From Tetrahymena thermophila SB210 (lineage: Eukaryota; Ciliophora; Oligohymenophorea; Hymenostomatida; Tetrahymenidae): a stretch of 64,000 nt of DNA. Below the pieces are notes generated by a model. The model did not search any database. It was given only the letters and a program-made list of their open reading frames with translations, and had not been told where the DNA came from. The position numbers and the translations under genes were made by a program. Every line of letters starts with the position of its first letter. Within the stretch, counting starts at the first letter, position 1. Shown here piece after piece: positions 29,799 to 41,242 of this stretch. Where the stretch lies: the NCBI RefSeq assembly GCF_000189635.1, contig NW_002476387.1:186001-250000 (forward strand), read 5' to 3'.

Positions 29799-31111
29799 AT
29801 GATTGAAAACAGATATATTATTTAAGAATTTAAGCCAGAATTTGAAAAGAAGCTTTAAATTTTTGAGAATTCTTTTGTGACTAATTCACTTTTATTTGGA
29901 TTAATCAAAGTAAATAGAAGCTATGACAAAGTCTCTTATGAGCAATATTTTAATCAAAAATATGGAGAAGGGTTTATTTTACTCTTGCTTGATAGAGAAA
30001 ATAATGATAATTTAGTTGGAAAAGTTTTGTTTGGAATGAAAGAAGTTTTAGTTAATAACAAAACTTTTAAAGCTGCTTTTATACACGAAATTAGATTTGG
30101 TAACGTCTGCAATACTAATTTAGCAGTTCAGTAAAAATTAATAGACTATGGCTTGCAAAAAGCTGCCAAGTAGTATTAATGCTAATTAGCATATCTAATT
30201 TTTGATTAGGCGAAAAAAGGTGATTTTGAAGATTTATTTGCAAAGGAGCTTAACTTTCAAAAAGTTGGTGAAATAGTTTCTTAAATTTCAATGCAAAACA
30301 ATATGATAAAGCTATAAGATGAAATAGGAGATAACCTAAAATTCAAAGAATTTCTACCATTAGAAGCATAAGAATTTCATAAGAACTAATTGAATAAAAA
30401 AAGTGAAGATTTTTATTGTAAAGAATTATTTAGCAGTGAATAAACTAAAACATTTGTCTTTGCTAACTTAGACAATACAGATGTGTATGGACTTAGTGTT
30501 TATTTTGATGATAAAAGATTCTCAAAAAACTTTTCAAGATTTATAATAAGCTCAAATCTCTTATAAAATAAGCTTTTTATAAAAATATTTTATTTACTAG
30601 TGAATGTGTTGTTTGCAACTTTGTTGTTTTTATAAAAAAGTGAAGAAGGCTTATTAAATGATGATCTAAAATATTAAACAATAATCTATTTGGGATTGAA
30701 TATAGGGATATGTCTTGCTTTTTATCAAACTTAAAAGGCATTTTAAAAGTTTTCAGGAACAGTAGGCAGAATATTTTAGCCTATAGAAATTGAAAAATTA
30801 GTCCAATCATGTAATATATTTATAAATTTTTTTAAAGGAATTAAATTTATTTTAAATTATTAGAAACAAAAAAGAGAGAAATATATGAAACCCTCATTAG
30901 AAATATATAAGGCATTTGCTTTTAGAATAAAACAAGCTAAATAAGGGTGGATATAGATACAAGAGGAGATCATTTGGACTACTTCAACTAAAAAAGTTGT
31001 TTCACACCTTATAATGAAAATTAATTTTAATTTTATGCAGCTAGCCTAAGTGGAGAGAATATTAACTTAGTTGATATTAAACTTTTAAGCGTTGATCCAA
31101 GAGATTTTTGA
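29799..31111 (+). CDS. GNAT-like acetyltransferase-fold protein with membrane segments
   Basis: Two exons. The first runs from ATG 29799 (MIENRYIIQEFKPEFEKKL) to a GT near 30811. The second starts near 30895 and ends at TGA 31109-31111; the splice is needed to reach the conserved-looking VDIDTRGDHLDYF ending. The N-terminal ~165 residues resemble a GNAT fold: LLLLDRENNDNLVGKVLFG (strand pair), AAFIHEIRFGN, LIDYGLQKAAKQ, and ELNFQKVGEI at the end. The classical acetyl-CoA loop R/QxxGxG/A is not visible, so activity is uncertain. Two hydrophobic segments follow (LFIKIFYLLVNVLFATLLFL and IIYLGLNIGICLAF), so the protein may be membrane-associated with an N-terminal domain in the cytosol. Family assignment is inference. 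Confidence 0.65.
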
Positions 31112-31622
31112 AAGAAATAGATATTTTTCTCTATTTAATTTAAAAGATAAAGCCTCTAGTATTTCAATCAAATTAATTAATTAATAAATAAATAATTAAT
31201 TCATAAATGTATAAATTTTAAATATTTAATATTTTTAAGTCGTAGTTTTAAATTTCTAAAATAATTTTAATTTATTCATTTTTATATCCAATTAATAAGA
31301 AACATTTTTTTTTCTACAGAAAATGTCAAAAATACCACAAAATTTGTAAATATAAAATTTGTTTGCTTAAATACTGAGCGCTGCTGCTAAGCGGTGTATG
31401 AACTGTTAGCGAACCGAGAACCTTATTTATTATGCATAATATTGAGTTATGGATTGGTATCAAATTTATTGAGAGAAAATTAAAGAGTAATGAAGAAAGC
31501 GACGAAAAGAGTCAAATTTAGAAAGATAAGATTAGTTAAAAGAAAAATCAAAAGTACCTTTGTAATAAAACAAAGAAAAATTAAAAAATTGTAAATTAAA
31601 GACAAATAAAAAAGATATTAAA
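31112..31622. other. Upstream region of the uS5 gene
   Basis: Half a kilobase between the GNAT-like gene and the ribosomal protein gene, same strand. It is AT-rich except for a conspicuous G+C-rich stretch at 31374-31422. The last ~100 bases before 31623 are A-rich, as in a ciliate leader. Confidence 0.6.
31374..31422. other. Unexplained G+C-rich segment upstream of uS5
   Basis: About 49 bases with roughly 55% G+C inside very AT-rich noncoding DNA, some 200 bases before the uS5 start. It contains related short words (TAAGCGG and TAGCGAACCG) and GCTGCTGC, but no convincing long stem. Promoter element or small RNA are both possible; I cannot tell. Confidence 0.4.
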
Positions 31623-33580
31623 ATGGCTCAAAGAACTGAAAAGAGAGGTACTTAAATTTAATTCATTTTCCTTCAAAATAAATGGCAAATAGCATCACTG
31701 CTCAGCAAATTCAAGGCCATTACCAATACATAACTTTTTATTAAATTTCATTTTTTAATTAAAGGCTTCGGTAACAAGAAGGGACCCAGAGGTGACAGAA
31801 GAGGTAGATATTATCAAATCATATTTACACGAGTTTTTTTTCCAAAAATTCATAAATATGCAAGTTTGTTTTGCTTAAAAGAGAAGCTTAGTATTCTAAA
31901 AAGTTGTAGATAGATAGATATTCTTAATTGTAAATGAGCGAATCTCTAACAAATTAGGTATTGGACCTAATAAAAGCTTTAATGGCTATTAAAAACAAAC
32001 AAATTATTAAAAATAGTAATTAGTTGTCTTAACAAATGCTCTACATCCAATATAAGATAAGATATGTTTTTTTAGTCATTTATAATGCTATCTCAGATTA
32101 AGTATGATAAATATCTTTCAAGAAACAAAGAATGGTTGATTACGCAATTTTAATCAAAAATGAATGAAAGACAATTCTCTCAAAACATAAACTACTTGTT
32201 TATTGTTAAAATTGAGTTCAAAATTAGTAAATAAGCAAGCAAGCATCAATCAATCAATAGAATTAAAATGATAAAACTTGCAGCTCTAATTTTGCAAATT
32301 TATAATTTACTTTAAATATGTGCTCCAACAAAATAAAAATGTTATTTAGTGCAAAGATAACGAAATATCTAAATTTCTATGAGTTACAATAATATGCATC
32401 TTGCGAAACTTGAATATATCTGATGATTTTAAACTAAAAAAAGATAAATAGGCATCTTGTTGAATAATTCTAAATGTGCAAAAAATCTAAATCTATCTAT
32501 TTATCTTTAGAATATAAAAGTGTAGCTTCAATTGAATGCAATAATTGATAATAAATCACTAACTAATAACAAAGAAATATTTGTTTATTAACTAACTAAC
32601 AAACAAACAAACAAACTTGCTTAATTATGAATTTTATGGATATTGACTCATTTTTTATAAGGGTTTTCTAAAATAATTTTGTAAAATAATAGGTGACAAG
32701 AACGACTGGTAACCCCAAACCAAGTTGGGTAGACTCGTCAAGTACGGTAAGATTTCTTCTTTGGACGAAATCTTCAAGTACTCCATCCCCATCAAGGAGC
32801 CTGAAATCATCGATCACTTCTACCCCAAGAACAAGGATGTTTAAGCTGAACACAAGCTCATGGAAGAAGTCTTATAAATCACCCCCGTCCAAAAGCAAAC
32901 CTAGGCCGGTCAAAGAACCAGATTCAAAGGTTTCGTCGTCGTCGGTGACAGCAACGGACACATTGGTCTCGGTTGGAAGGTTGCTAAGGAAGTTCAAGGT
33001 ATAAAATTTTTAAAAAAATTATATTGTAAATATAAATTTTGTAATTTATAATAAAATAGGTGCTATCAAGGGTGCTATTACTCACGCCAAGTTGAACATG
33101 GTTCCCGTCAGAAAGGGTTATTGGGGTAACAAGATCGCTAACGCTCACACCATTCCCCAAAAGATCACCGGTAAGTCTGGTTCCGTCAGAATTAGATTAG
33201 TCCCTGCCCCCAGAGGTACTGGTATCGTTGCCGCCCCCATCCCCAAGAAGGTCTTACAATTCGCTGGTGTCCAAGATATCTACACCTCCTCTTAAGGTTG
33301 CACCAGAACCAGAGGTAACTTCTTGAAGGCTACCTACTACGCTTTGGCCAACACCTACAGATATCTTACTCCTGATTTCTGGGGTAAGCCTGAAGACAAC
33401 GAACTTCCCTTCGAAACTTTCTCTGAATTCTTACACACCAAGGCCTAAAAGAAGGAACCCAAGCAATACGAAAACAAGAGAGAAAAGAAGCACTTCGACA
33501 GACCCAGAAGAGAACACGGTGACAGACAACCCAGAGGTGAAAAGAAGACTGAAGAAGTCCCCGCCACTGAAGCTCAATGA
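31623..33580 (+). CDS. RPS2: 40S ribosomal protein uS5 (S2)
   Basis: Small-subunit ribosomal protein at the mRNA entry/decoding side. Exons are 31623-31647, 31765-31803, 32693-32998 and 33060-33580, giving about 296 residues, close to other eukaryotic S2 proteins. The N-terminus [19 protein letters not shown] is short and basic. Hallmarks are [40 protein letters not shown], and the S5 C-terminal domain [20 protein letters not shown] with [20 protein letters not shown]. The tail is a charged, Arg/Lys-rich extension ending EEVPATEAQ. Codon choice in exons 3-4 is strikingly different from neighbours (C-ending codons such as CCC, GTC, ATC and AAG for Lys), as expected for a very highly expressed ciliate gene. 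Intron 2 is unusually long. Confidence 0.97.
31804..32692 (+). other. Long intron 2 of the uS5 gene
   Basis: 889 bases, far longer than most introns in this window. Such introns in ribosomal protein genes sometimes host snoRNAs, but I found no properly spaced C/D boxes or clear H/ACA fold. It contains short GATA-type, CAAT-type and AAAC-type tandem runs. Confidence 0.8.
32589..32616. repeat. AACT / AAAC simple repeats
   Basis: Three AACT-like units followed by about four AAAC units inside intron 2 of the uS5 gene. Confidence 0.75.
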
Positions 33581-34745
33581 TCTTATTTCTAATGAATAAT
33601 TGATATAACCTAATATAAATACATTTAAATATAAAATATATCAACGACTATTTGTATATCTTAATAAGGTTTTCTATTTAAATTCATTTCACTTAACAAA
33701 TTCCACAAAAAAAATTTACTATCTTTAAATTCTACAAACTAATTGATTAATTAATATATATCAAATAAATCATTCATTAAAAAAATAAATAACTTATATA
33801 AAAACAAATTTAAAGTTTCAAAAGTAAATGAATTTATTTTTATTTAAGATAAAATCTTCTTAAATTCTAAAACAATTTCTAATAAATTGCTTTTTAATTT
33901 ATTTTACCTTGAAACAATAAATTAAAAAATTAAACTTCAAACAATTATGAATAAAAAATTTCAATTTATTTTAGGTACTTTAATACAAACTGTTCTTTTA
34001 GCTTTATCATTAAATAATCTAATACAAATTTACTACAAACAAGGCATTGAGTTTAAGAATAAAAATAAACATATATTTTTTTATAATTAAAAAGCATAAG
34101 AGCTTCATTTAATATTTCTGTTTTATTGATTTTAGATATGAATACTACTTTAAAAATTATGTTGTTAAATCCCAAATATAATTATCTCAGTAAAATACAA
34201 TCTTCTTAATAATGAAAAAAAAAAAATTTTTTAATGAATTAGTTCAAATCATTTTCAAATTTTTTTGTATTTGAATCCTCTCAAAAGATCTCTTTTATTA
34301 TTATTAATTTTATTATTATTTGTCATCAATAAAATCAAATGAAGTATGGATAAAATTTTTTAAATAATTTTTATTCATTTTTATTTAAACATTAAAAAAT
34401 TTTTTAACCAAAAAAATTTGAAGTAAAATGTTTTTATTTTAAAGTAAATAAATAAATTATTTTGATAATGTGATTTATGCTTAATAAAATGGATATTTAT
34501 CTATCTATCTTTAATGTGTTTTAACTTTTTATATCTAAGAATCTTTTTTGGTTTTGTAATAAATGATTAAGACAAACATAATATTACGAATCCTAATAAA
34601 ATCAATCAAGAATTATTTATGTATTGATTTAACAAAGGAATTCAAGAAAGAGTTAGGAAGAGAAAAGATAAAAAGTACTAATCAAAGAAAATAAGCTTTT
34701 ATTTTTATTATAAATATTAAGAAAAGTATATTTTTATTAAGAGAA
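33581..34745. other. Intergenic AT-rich DNA
   Basis: 1.2 kb between two plus-strand genes. No coding pattern on either strand; A-rich leader just before 34746. Confidence 0.6.
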
Positions 34746-35976
34746 ATGGCTTTTGGTGGTTTTAGATAAACTGATAATTCATTAATTATTGACGATAGAA
34801 GAAAAATCATTCTCAATACACGTAGTTTGAATGATTTCCAATAAAAAATTTATTTGAGAAATTTCTTCACCAATTATCGTCCTGACTTATCAAGCTATGA
34901 TTACTTTGCTTTTAAGGAGAAATTGAGAATTGGTGAATTATTCTTGAACGAATACAGAAAGCGTATTAACAATGAAGTTCGTAGAGCTGCTATTCTCACT
35001 CCTACATCATCATTACGTGAAAAAATGAATGTACATTCTATTAAAATTTAATCCTGTTTAAAATAGCTCTAAAATCATTTCACTTAGTTAGCAAGATATT
35101 TAAATTGCTCATTTTGAATAATAAGTTGTAAATTATCATTAGCAAAATTATTCATTAATGAGTAATCAAAAGTCAAAAGGATAAATAATTTTTAGTGTAA
35201 AATTTTTTTAAATGCAAAGCGAATAATATTGAAAGATAAAATAGGAAAATATTTTAATAAACAGGAGAATTATTTTTTATCAAATATGATAACAATATTT
35301 CATTTAAATAAAAAATTAGCATAAAATTGCAGATTAAATATTAGATTTATCTAGTCCTCATGTTAGAGGTGCTCACTTCTAGGCTGTTAGATCATGGACT
35401 GACGCTTCTAAAATTGTTAACTATGTTGAAGAAAAGCAAACAAAAATTAATAAATATGGTAAATAACTTAGAAAATAGTTTAATATTAAAAAAACGAGTA
35501 TTTAGTTGGATCTGGGATAGCTTTAGACCTACCACCACATTTAGTTATAATTTCAATTACTAAATAAATGGAAGAATAGAAATAACGTTTTGAAAGAAAT
35601 ATAATAAATGCAATATATTTAAAAATATAATTATGATAAAATAATATAATTTTGAGTTAAAAGTTTACAAATTGTTACTATTGTAAACAAAGATACAAAT
35701 AAAAAATATTTATGCATTTATAAAAAAGCTATTGAAAGCGAATATTAAATTTGATAATAAACGAATAATTTTCACATTAAAATAATTTTAAAAGTAATTT
35801 GTTTAACATGTTAATGAAATAATTTAAAATTAGGTCTCTAATTCCCACTCCTTGGTAATATGACTGAAGAATAGTGTGCTTCTAAGGAAGATGAAGTCTA
35901 TTAAAGATTACTTAAAGAAATGCAAAAACCTCCTAAAAAGGCTAGCGAACCTGTTGAAGAATCCTCAGATGAATGA
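34746..35976 (+). CDS. Small three-exon protein, unrecognised
   Basis: Exon 1 begins at ATG 34746 (MAFGGFRQTDNSLIIDD) in an A-rich context and runs to a donor near 35030. Exon 2 is about 35325-35459 (SPHVRGAHFQAVRSWTDAS). Exon 3 is about 35835-35976, ending EPVEESSDE and TGA. The product is about 180 residues, soluble, mixed basic/acidic, with a helix-like centre (KEKLRIGELFLNEYRKRI) and an acidic tail. Less AT-rich codons and the strong exon/intron contrast support a real gene. The exon 1-2 junction phase is not resolved with certainty. I do not recognise the family. The charged short-helix makeup would fit a small cytoskeletal or axonemal protein, but that is a guess. Confidence 0.7.
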
Positions 35977-36747
35977 TTAACCATATTAATAAATTATATG
36001 AATAAATCAAAGTAGCCATAATGAATTAAGATAGAAATACATTTTAACACTAATAAATTTAAACTCAGGCAAAGAAATATTTCAACAACTCTTAAATTAG
36101 GGTTAGTACATCTTTCTATCAAATCTCATTAGGTGTTAATGCATATTTGTATGCATCTTTAATTCTTAATAATTCTGTTCAAATTTTTTTTCTTTCACTC
36201 TCTAAAATATTTTTTATTTATTTAAAAATTAAAAAAATGCTAAAATCTATCTACCCTACTGTTTATCATAATCAATTTAAATTTGTAATTATAATTTATT
36301 AATAAAATAGCAGCTCAAACTTTTAATCTTTTTTTGAGTTAAATTACCAAAGACAACAAACAAACAAATAATTTATTTAATTTTTATAAAATAATTCTTT
36401 TTTATTTAAAAATAAACAACAACTAATTTGCTAAATTAAACTCGTTGTGTTTTGTTAATATATAAGAATGAATAAAATAAATGTTGGATTTATATGCAAA
36501 ATAGTTAGATGGTTTGTATTAAACTGAATTTATTTATTTATTTATTGCCTGTTTATTTCATGAATAAGATTTATAAATAAATAAGAAGATGCAAGCAATT
36601 TATGAAGCAATCAATCAATCAAGTAGTTTGTTTTGAAAGATTGATTATTGTATGAATAATAAATTATAATTATAATAAGTAAAAAAAAAACTTAATTCAA
36701 AAACATAACTTTTATTAAATTATTAGCTAAAAAAGGAAATCAAGTAA
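35977..36747. other. Intergenic AT-rich DNA
   Basis: Spacer between two plus-strand genes, with short TTTA and ATCA runs near 36530-36625. No coding pattern. Confidence 0.6.
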
Positions 36748-39700
36748 ATGGCCTCAGTTTTAGCAGCTAGTGGATAAAACATTCGTAAACTCATATTTTT
36801 TTTCATTTCCCATAGATAATTTAGCTACTAAATTTGCACTAAAAAACTATTTTGCAACAACTGAAAAAATAATATTCAAATATTTTTAAAAAGTTGGTGC
36901 AGGACGCTTTAATATTTCAAAGAATACCATAACTGTGAATACAGATATTGAAAAACTTATTAAAGCAGAAGTCTTCAAGAAGTAAATTAGAATCAGAGAA
37001 TTTTTCTATGATTTCGATAGATTGCGTAAGGGTGTAGTTACTGAAGACAAGGTACAGAATCCAAAAAATTTAATATTAGGAAAAACTTCAAAAGAAAATA
37101 AAAAAATTTTTTACTACTTCCCTATTTTTTGGTTTGTTTCTGTTTGTTAGTTAAAGCTCTTTAGAATCAAAGAGAGATAAAGTTACATTTAATTTCGTTC
37201 AGCAATAAATTGTTAAAAATATAAAATATTCTATTATTTTTAATAATCTTTCGTTAAACAAAACAAGCCAAAATATTGGATGTAGAGTAGTAAATGTATT
37301 CATTTCACTTGTTAAAATATTTTAAATATTTTAAAATTAGTTTCGTTCAGCTCTTTCAATGTTAGGAATGCATTTGTATGAAAAAGATATTCTTTCATTG
37401 ATTAATAAATATAAGAGTGGTCCTGATTAGGTTAAATATACAGATTTTTGCGATTAAATTGACGCTTAGTTCTTCGATTATAACTTGGCCAAAGAAAATC
37501 TTGAAAGCACAAAGAGTTCTTCCGTAATTACTTTTAAAAGTTTAATCTAGTTTATACAATTTATTAATTTATAATTGCAAAATCAAAACACAATAACAAT
37601 AAAAAGGCATTCTCATGCGCTTACAAAAAGGATTTCAATAAAATAAGTTTATATCTAAATTTCATTAGCAAAAGAATCCAATTTAAAACAATTATAAAAA
37701 AAACAGTTCATCTTAAATAATTTTTTTTTATCATTTTTGATGATTAATTTATAAATAATTAGGCTAAATAAAAAAATCTTATTTGCAATTTTTAAAATAT
37801 AACTTAATAAATAAATAAAGTTGTTAACCACAGTACAACTAGATATATTGATATATAAATATCTTTGAATTTTTATTTATTTTAATTTATTTTTTAATAA
37901 TAAAATAGTAAATTTCTTAAAACGAATCAGCAATTATATAATAAATTTTACTCTCAATTAAGTAAGAAATTCGTACAAGAAGAATTCTTTTAAAATAGCC
38001 TTTCTAGGATTTTGATAGAACTCGTTGTTCACACATTACTGTTGACTAATTTTCAAGAGTGCTCACTTAATTGAGCATTTTACCTAACGAGCAACTCTTC
38101 AATCTTTTGATTAGACGTTATATTGATAATGGAAACCCTAAGGAAGTTAATTATGTTAAATTCTGCGATGATGTCGATAATGTTTCTGAAATGCTTGAAA
38201 CTGTTATTAAAGGAATCAAGCCTAATGAAAAGGTTTTTGATCCTAATGAGGATATTGTAGAAGATACAAAGGATTTAAAATTAATGAGCACTCTTTTTAC
38301 TTCCAAAAAACTTAATTTTGGAAACAAATAGCTAAATGATGTTATTGTTAAGATATAAGCAGAAGTCGTAATGAAAAGAATTAGAATTCGTGAATTCTTT
38401 AAGGACTACGATAATTTAAGAAAGGGTGTAGTATCTGAATAATAAGTAAGCAAATAAATACTAACTATAATTTATTTTAAAATATATATTTTAAAAATTA
38501 GTTCAGAAGAGTTCTTGATGTTAGTAATATAAAATTGAGTGAATAGGACATCAATCTTTTACTTTCAGAATTTAAAGTTGATAACATCCCTAACGGTTAA
38601 GTGAGATATTCAGATTTTTGTGAAGTAATAGATGAAATTTTCACAAAGAAGGCTATCGACAAAGATCCTCTTGCAACTGTCACTTAATTCTAACCTGAAA
38701 CTACTTTGCCAGCTAGAAGATACTACCTTGTAAATATTCTTCTTATTTAAACATGATAACTAAAAATTGTTTTAAATCAAATGAAAAGAATTTAACTGAA
38801 GAGGAAAAAGGCCAACTTAGACACTTGCTTAATTTATACCACAAGGAAATATAAAATAAGAGAGTTTTAATTAAACCTCACTTTGAAGATTTCGATAAAA
38901 CCAAGCAAGGATATATTTCAAAAAATCAGTTCCTCCGTATTCTCAATTAATTCAGTCTTTTCCCAAGCGAAGAGGCTCTTAATTTAATATTGAAGAGATA
39001 TACTGATAAGGGAACACTTGATGAAGTAAATTACTACGAATTTTGCAGAGATGTTGATATCTATGATGAAGGTGTTCTTGTTAGCAAGACTTATGCTGAC
39101 TCATTTAAAAACTACCAAAAACCTGAAAAGGAATTCCAACCATTTATTCATAATGACATTCCCAACGATATTGAAGATTTATTAGCCAAGCTCCGTGCAA
39201 AAGTAAAAGAACAGCGTCTCCGTATCTCTGAGTTTTTAAGAGATTTCGATAAACTCAGAAGTGGTAACATAACTAAAGAATAATTACGTCTTGGTTTGAG
39301 CATGGCAAAACTTCCACTTTCAGATGCAGAGTTCACCCTCGTTATTGAAAACTTTGCTTCCACTACAAAGGAAAATAACGTTCGTTGGAAAGATTTCTGT
39401 GATCAAATTGATTCTGTCTTTACATAAAAAAATCTTGAAAAGAAATCAGCTACTCTTCCTGTTTTTAACCCTAGCACTGAATATAAATATGGTCGCAGAG
39501 GACTTACTGAATAAGAAAGAAGAATAGCAGAACACATGAAGGCTCGTTTCAGGTAATATTTTACTAATTTTTAACTATCATAATATTGTTTATTTTGTAT
39601 TTAAGACAATTCTGCTAAGCTACTAGAATTGATATTAAGCAATTCTTCTAAGATTGGGATAGAAATGGAAGAAATAAAGTCACTCCAAAATAATTTAGAT

Positions 39701-40680
39701 AAGTTTTAACTACAGTCAATTTTAATATTTCAGACCCTGAATTCAATGCAATTAGTCGCATGTATTCTTCTGAAGATGAACACGACGTAAGATATGTAGA
39801 TTTCATTAGAGATACTAAAGTATATGAATAGCATCTCTGGTCTTCAAATCAAACTAAGGACTTTGGAGCTCATGGACTCGATACCAGAAAGCGCCCTGTT
39901 GATGCCAATGTTTTATTAGAAGAAATTAAAAATATAATTAAAATTAACCGTCTCAGAGTTGGTGAATACTTTGCTGATTATGATCCCCTTCGTAAAGGTG
40001 TGATCCCTACAAACAAATTCCGTGGTGTTATTTCACAAATGAAGTAATTAACAAAACTGATACAATTTATATTTTAAATCTATTTTTTTAATAATAGAAT
40101 TGACTTAGATGAAGAACAGATCTTAAAGCTTGAAAATATGTACATCTTATAATCTGATCCCACAAAATTAGATTATGCAAGCTTCTTAGAAGACGTTAAT
40201 ATTGTTTTCACAAAAACTGGACTTGAAAAGGATCCTATTGCCAAGCCTGTTCCATTCGAAAAGAAAAATGCCATCGATCCAAGAGATGTGCTTACTCCTC
40301 AAGAAGAAGAAGATTTACATGTCTTACTCTTACGTTTGGGTGAAGTTATTTCAAAGCACAGAATCATGTTCAAGACACATTTCTAAGATAAAGTAAATTT
40401 AAAAAGTGTAAATCATTTATTTAAAAATAAATATTTTAAATCAGGATATTGCCAAGAGTGGTAAAGTCAGTTTCACAAGATTCAGATCTATCCTTGATCT
40501 ACACAAGCTTCCTTTAACTGATTAACAATTTAAACTTCTCTGCAAGAGGTAAGCATAGATATTACATAATAAATAAATTAAATTACTTTTAAAAATAATA
40601 GATTTGCTCACTAAGGTGTTGAATTTAATTATATTGAGTTTGATGAAGTTGTTAAAAAGTATGAAAATTTATACAGTTGA
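36748..40680 (+). CDS. Multi-EF-hand repeat protein, EFCAB6-like
   Basis: Starts at ATG 36748 (MASVLAASGQNI), has about ten exons, ends at TGA 40678-40680; the estimated length is 950-1,000 residues. It is built from eight tandem units. Each opens with a helix and a loop of the form F..DFDrlRkGvvt..qF (for example EFFYDFDRLRKGVVT, FQDFDRTRCSHITVDQF, EFFKDYDNLRKGVVS, EYFADYDPLRKGVIP). Each closes with a partner such as VKYTDFCDQID or VNYYEFCRDVD. This is an EF-hand pair per unit, most with loops lacking a full set of Ca-binding acids, so many are probably structural. The layout matches EFCAB6 (DJBP), a sperm-flagellum protein with many EF-hand pairs. A ciliary role is inferred from that family. 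Introns fall between or within units and are short and AT-rich. Confidence 0.8.
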
Positions 40681-41242
40681 TAGGCTAATTGAAATAAGTT
40701 TATAACTTATTGATTAATTTTTTCTGCTTTGGATATTAATTAATAAAATCGTTAAACTCTAGCAACAATATAAATCAATAAAAAATAATGAATATAAAAA
40801 CACTATATTAATCGAATCGAATATATAAATACATACATACAATACATACGTATACACCCAATCTTTATAGTTTTTTAAGTCATATATAATGTGAATTTCT
40901 ACTGCATATCCTTTTTTACTTTATAAAAAAATCCTTTTTCAATAAATTTTACTTTTGCTTTCATTTTTATTTAAAAATCAAGTGATTTTTTCTTTAAAAA
41001 ATTTGAAATTTAAATTTATTTAATTTCAAAAAATAAATCACAAACAACAAAAAAAAGCTATTTATTTTATTTTATTGAAATTGGCATATCAAAATATTAA
41101 AAAATTATGATTTTTGTTTATTTTTAAAATTTATTATTTAATATTTTAACTTTTTTTAATATAAATTATTTGTTAAACAATATTTACAAAAATAAATAAA
41201 TAAATTTAATTTTATATTAATTTGTTACTAATTTTAATCAAA
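40681..41242. other. Intergenic, between convergent genes
   Basis: AT-rich spacer between the 3' ends of the EF-hand gene (+) and the XKR-like/LRR gene (-). No coding pattern. Confidence 0.6.

Noticed and set aside
32410..32430. TGATGA-like box in the uS5 intron as a C/D snoRNA
   Set aside because: No matching box at a suitable distance and no flanking stem; occurs easily by chance in AT-rich DNA.
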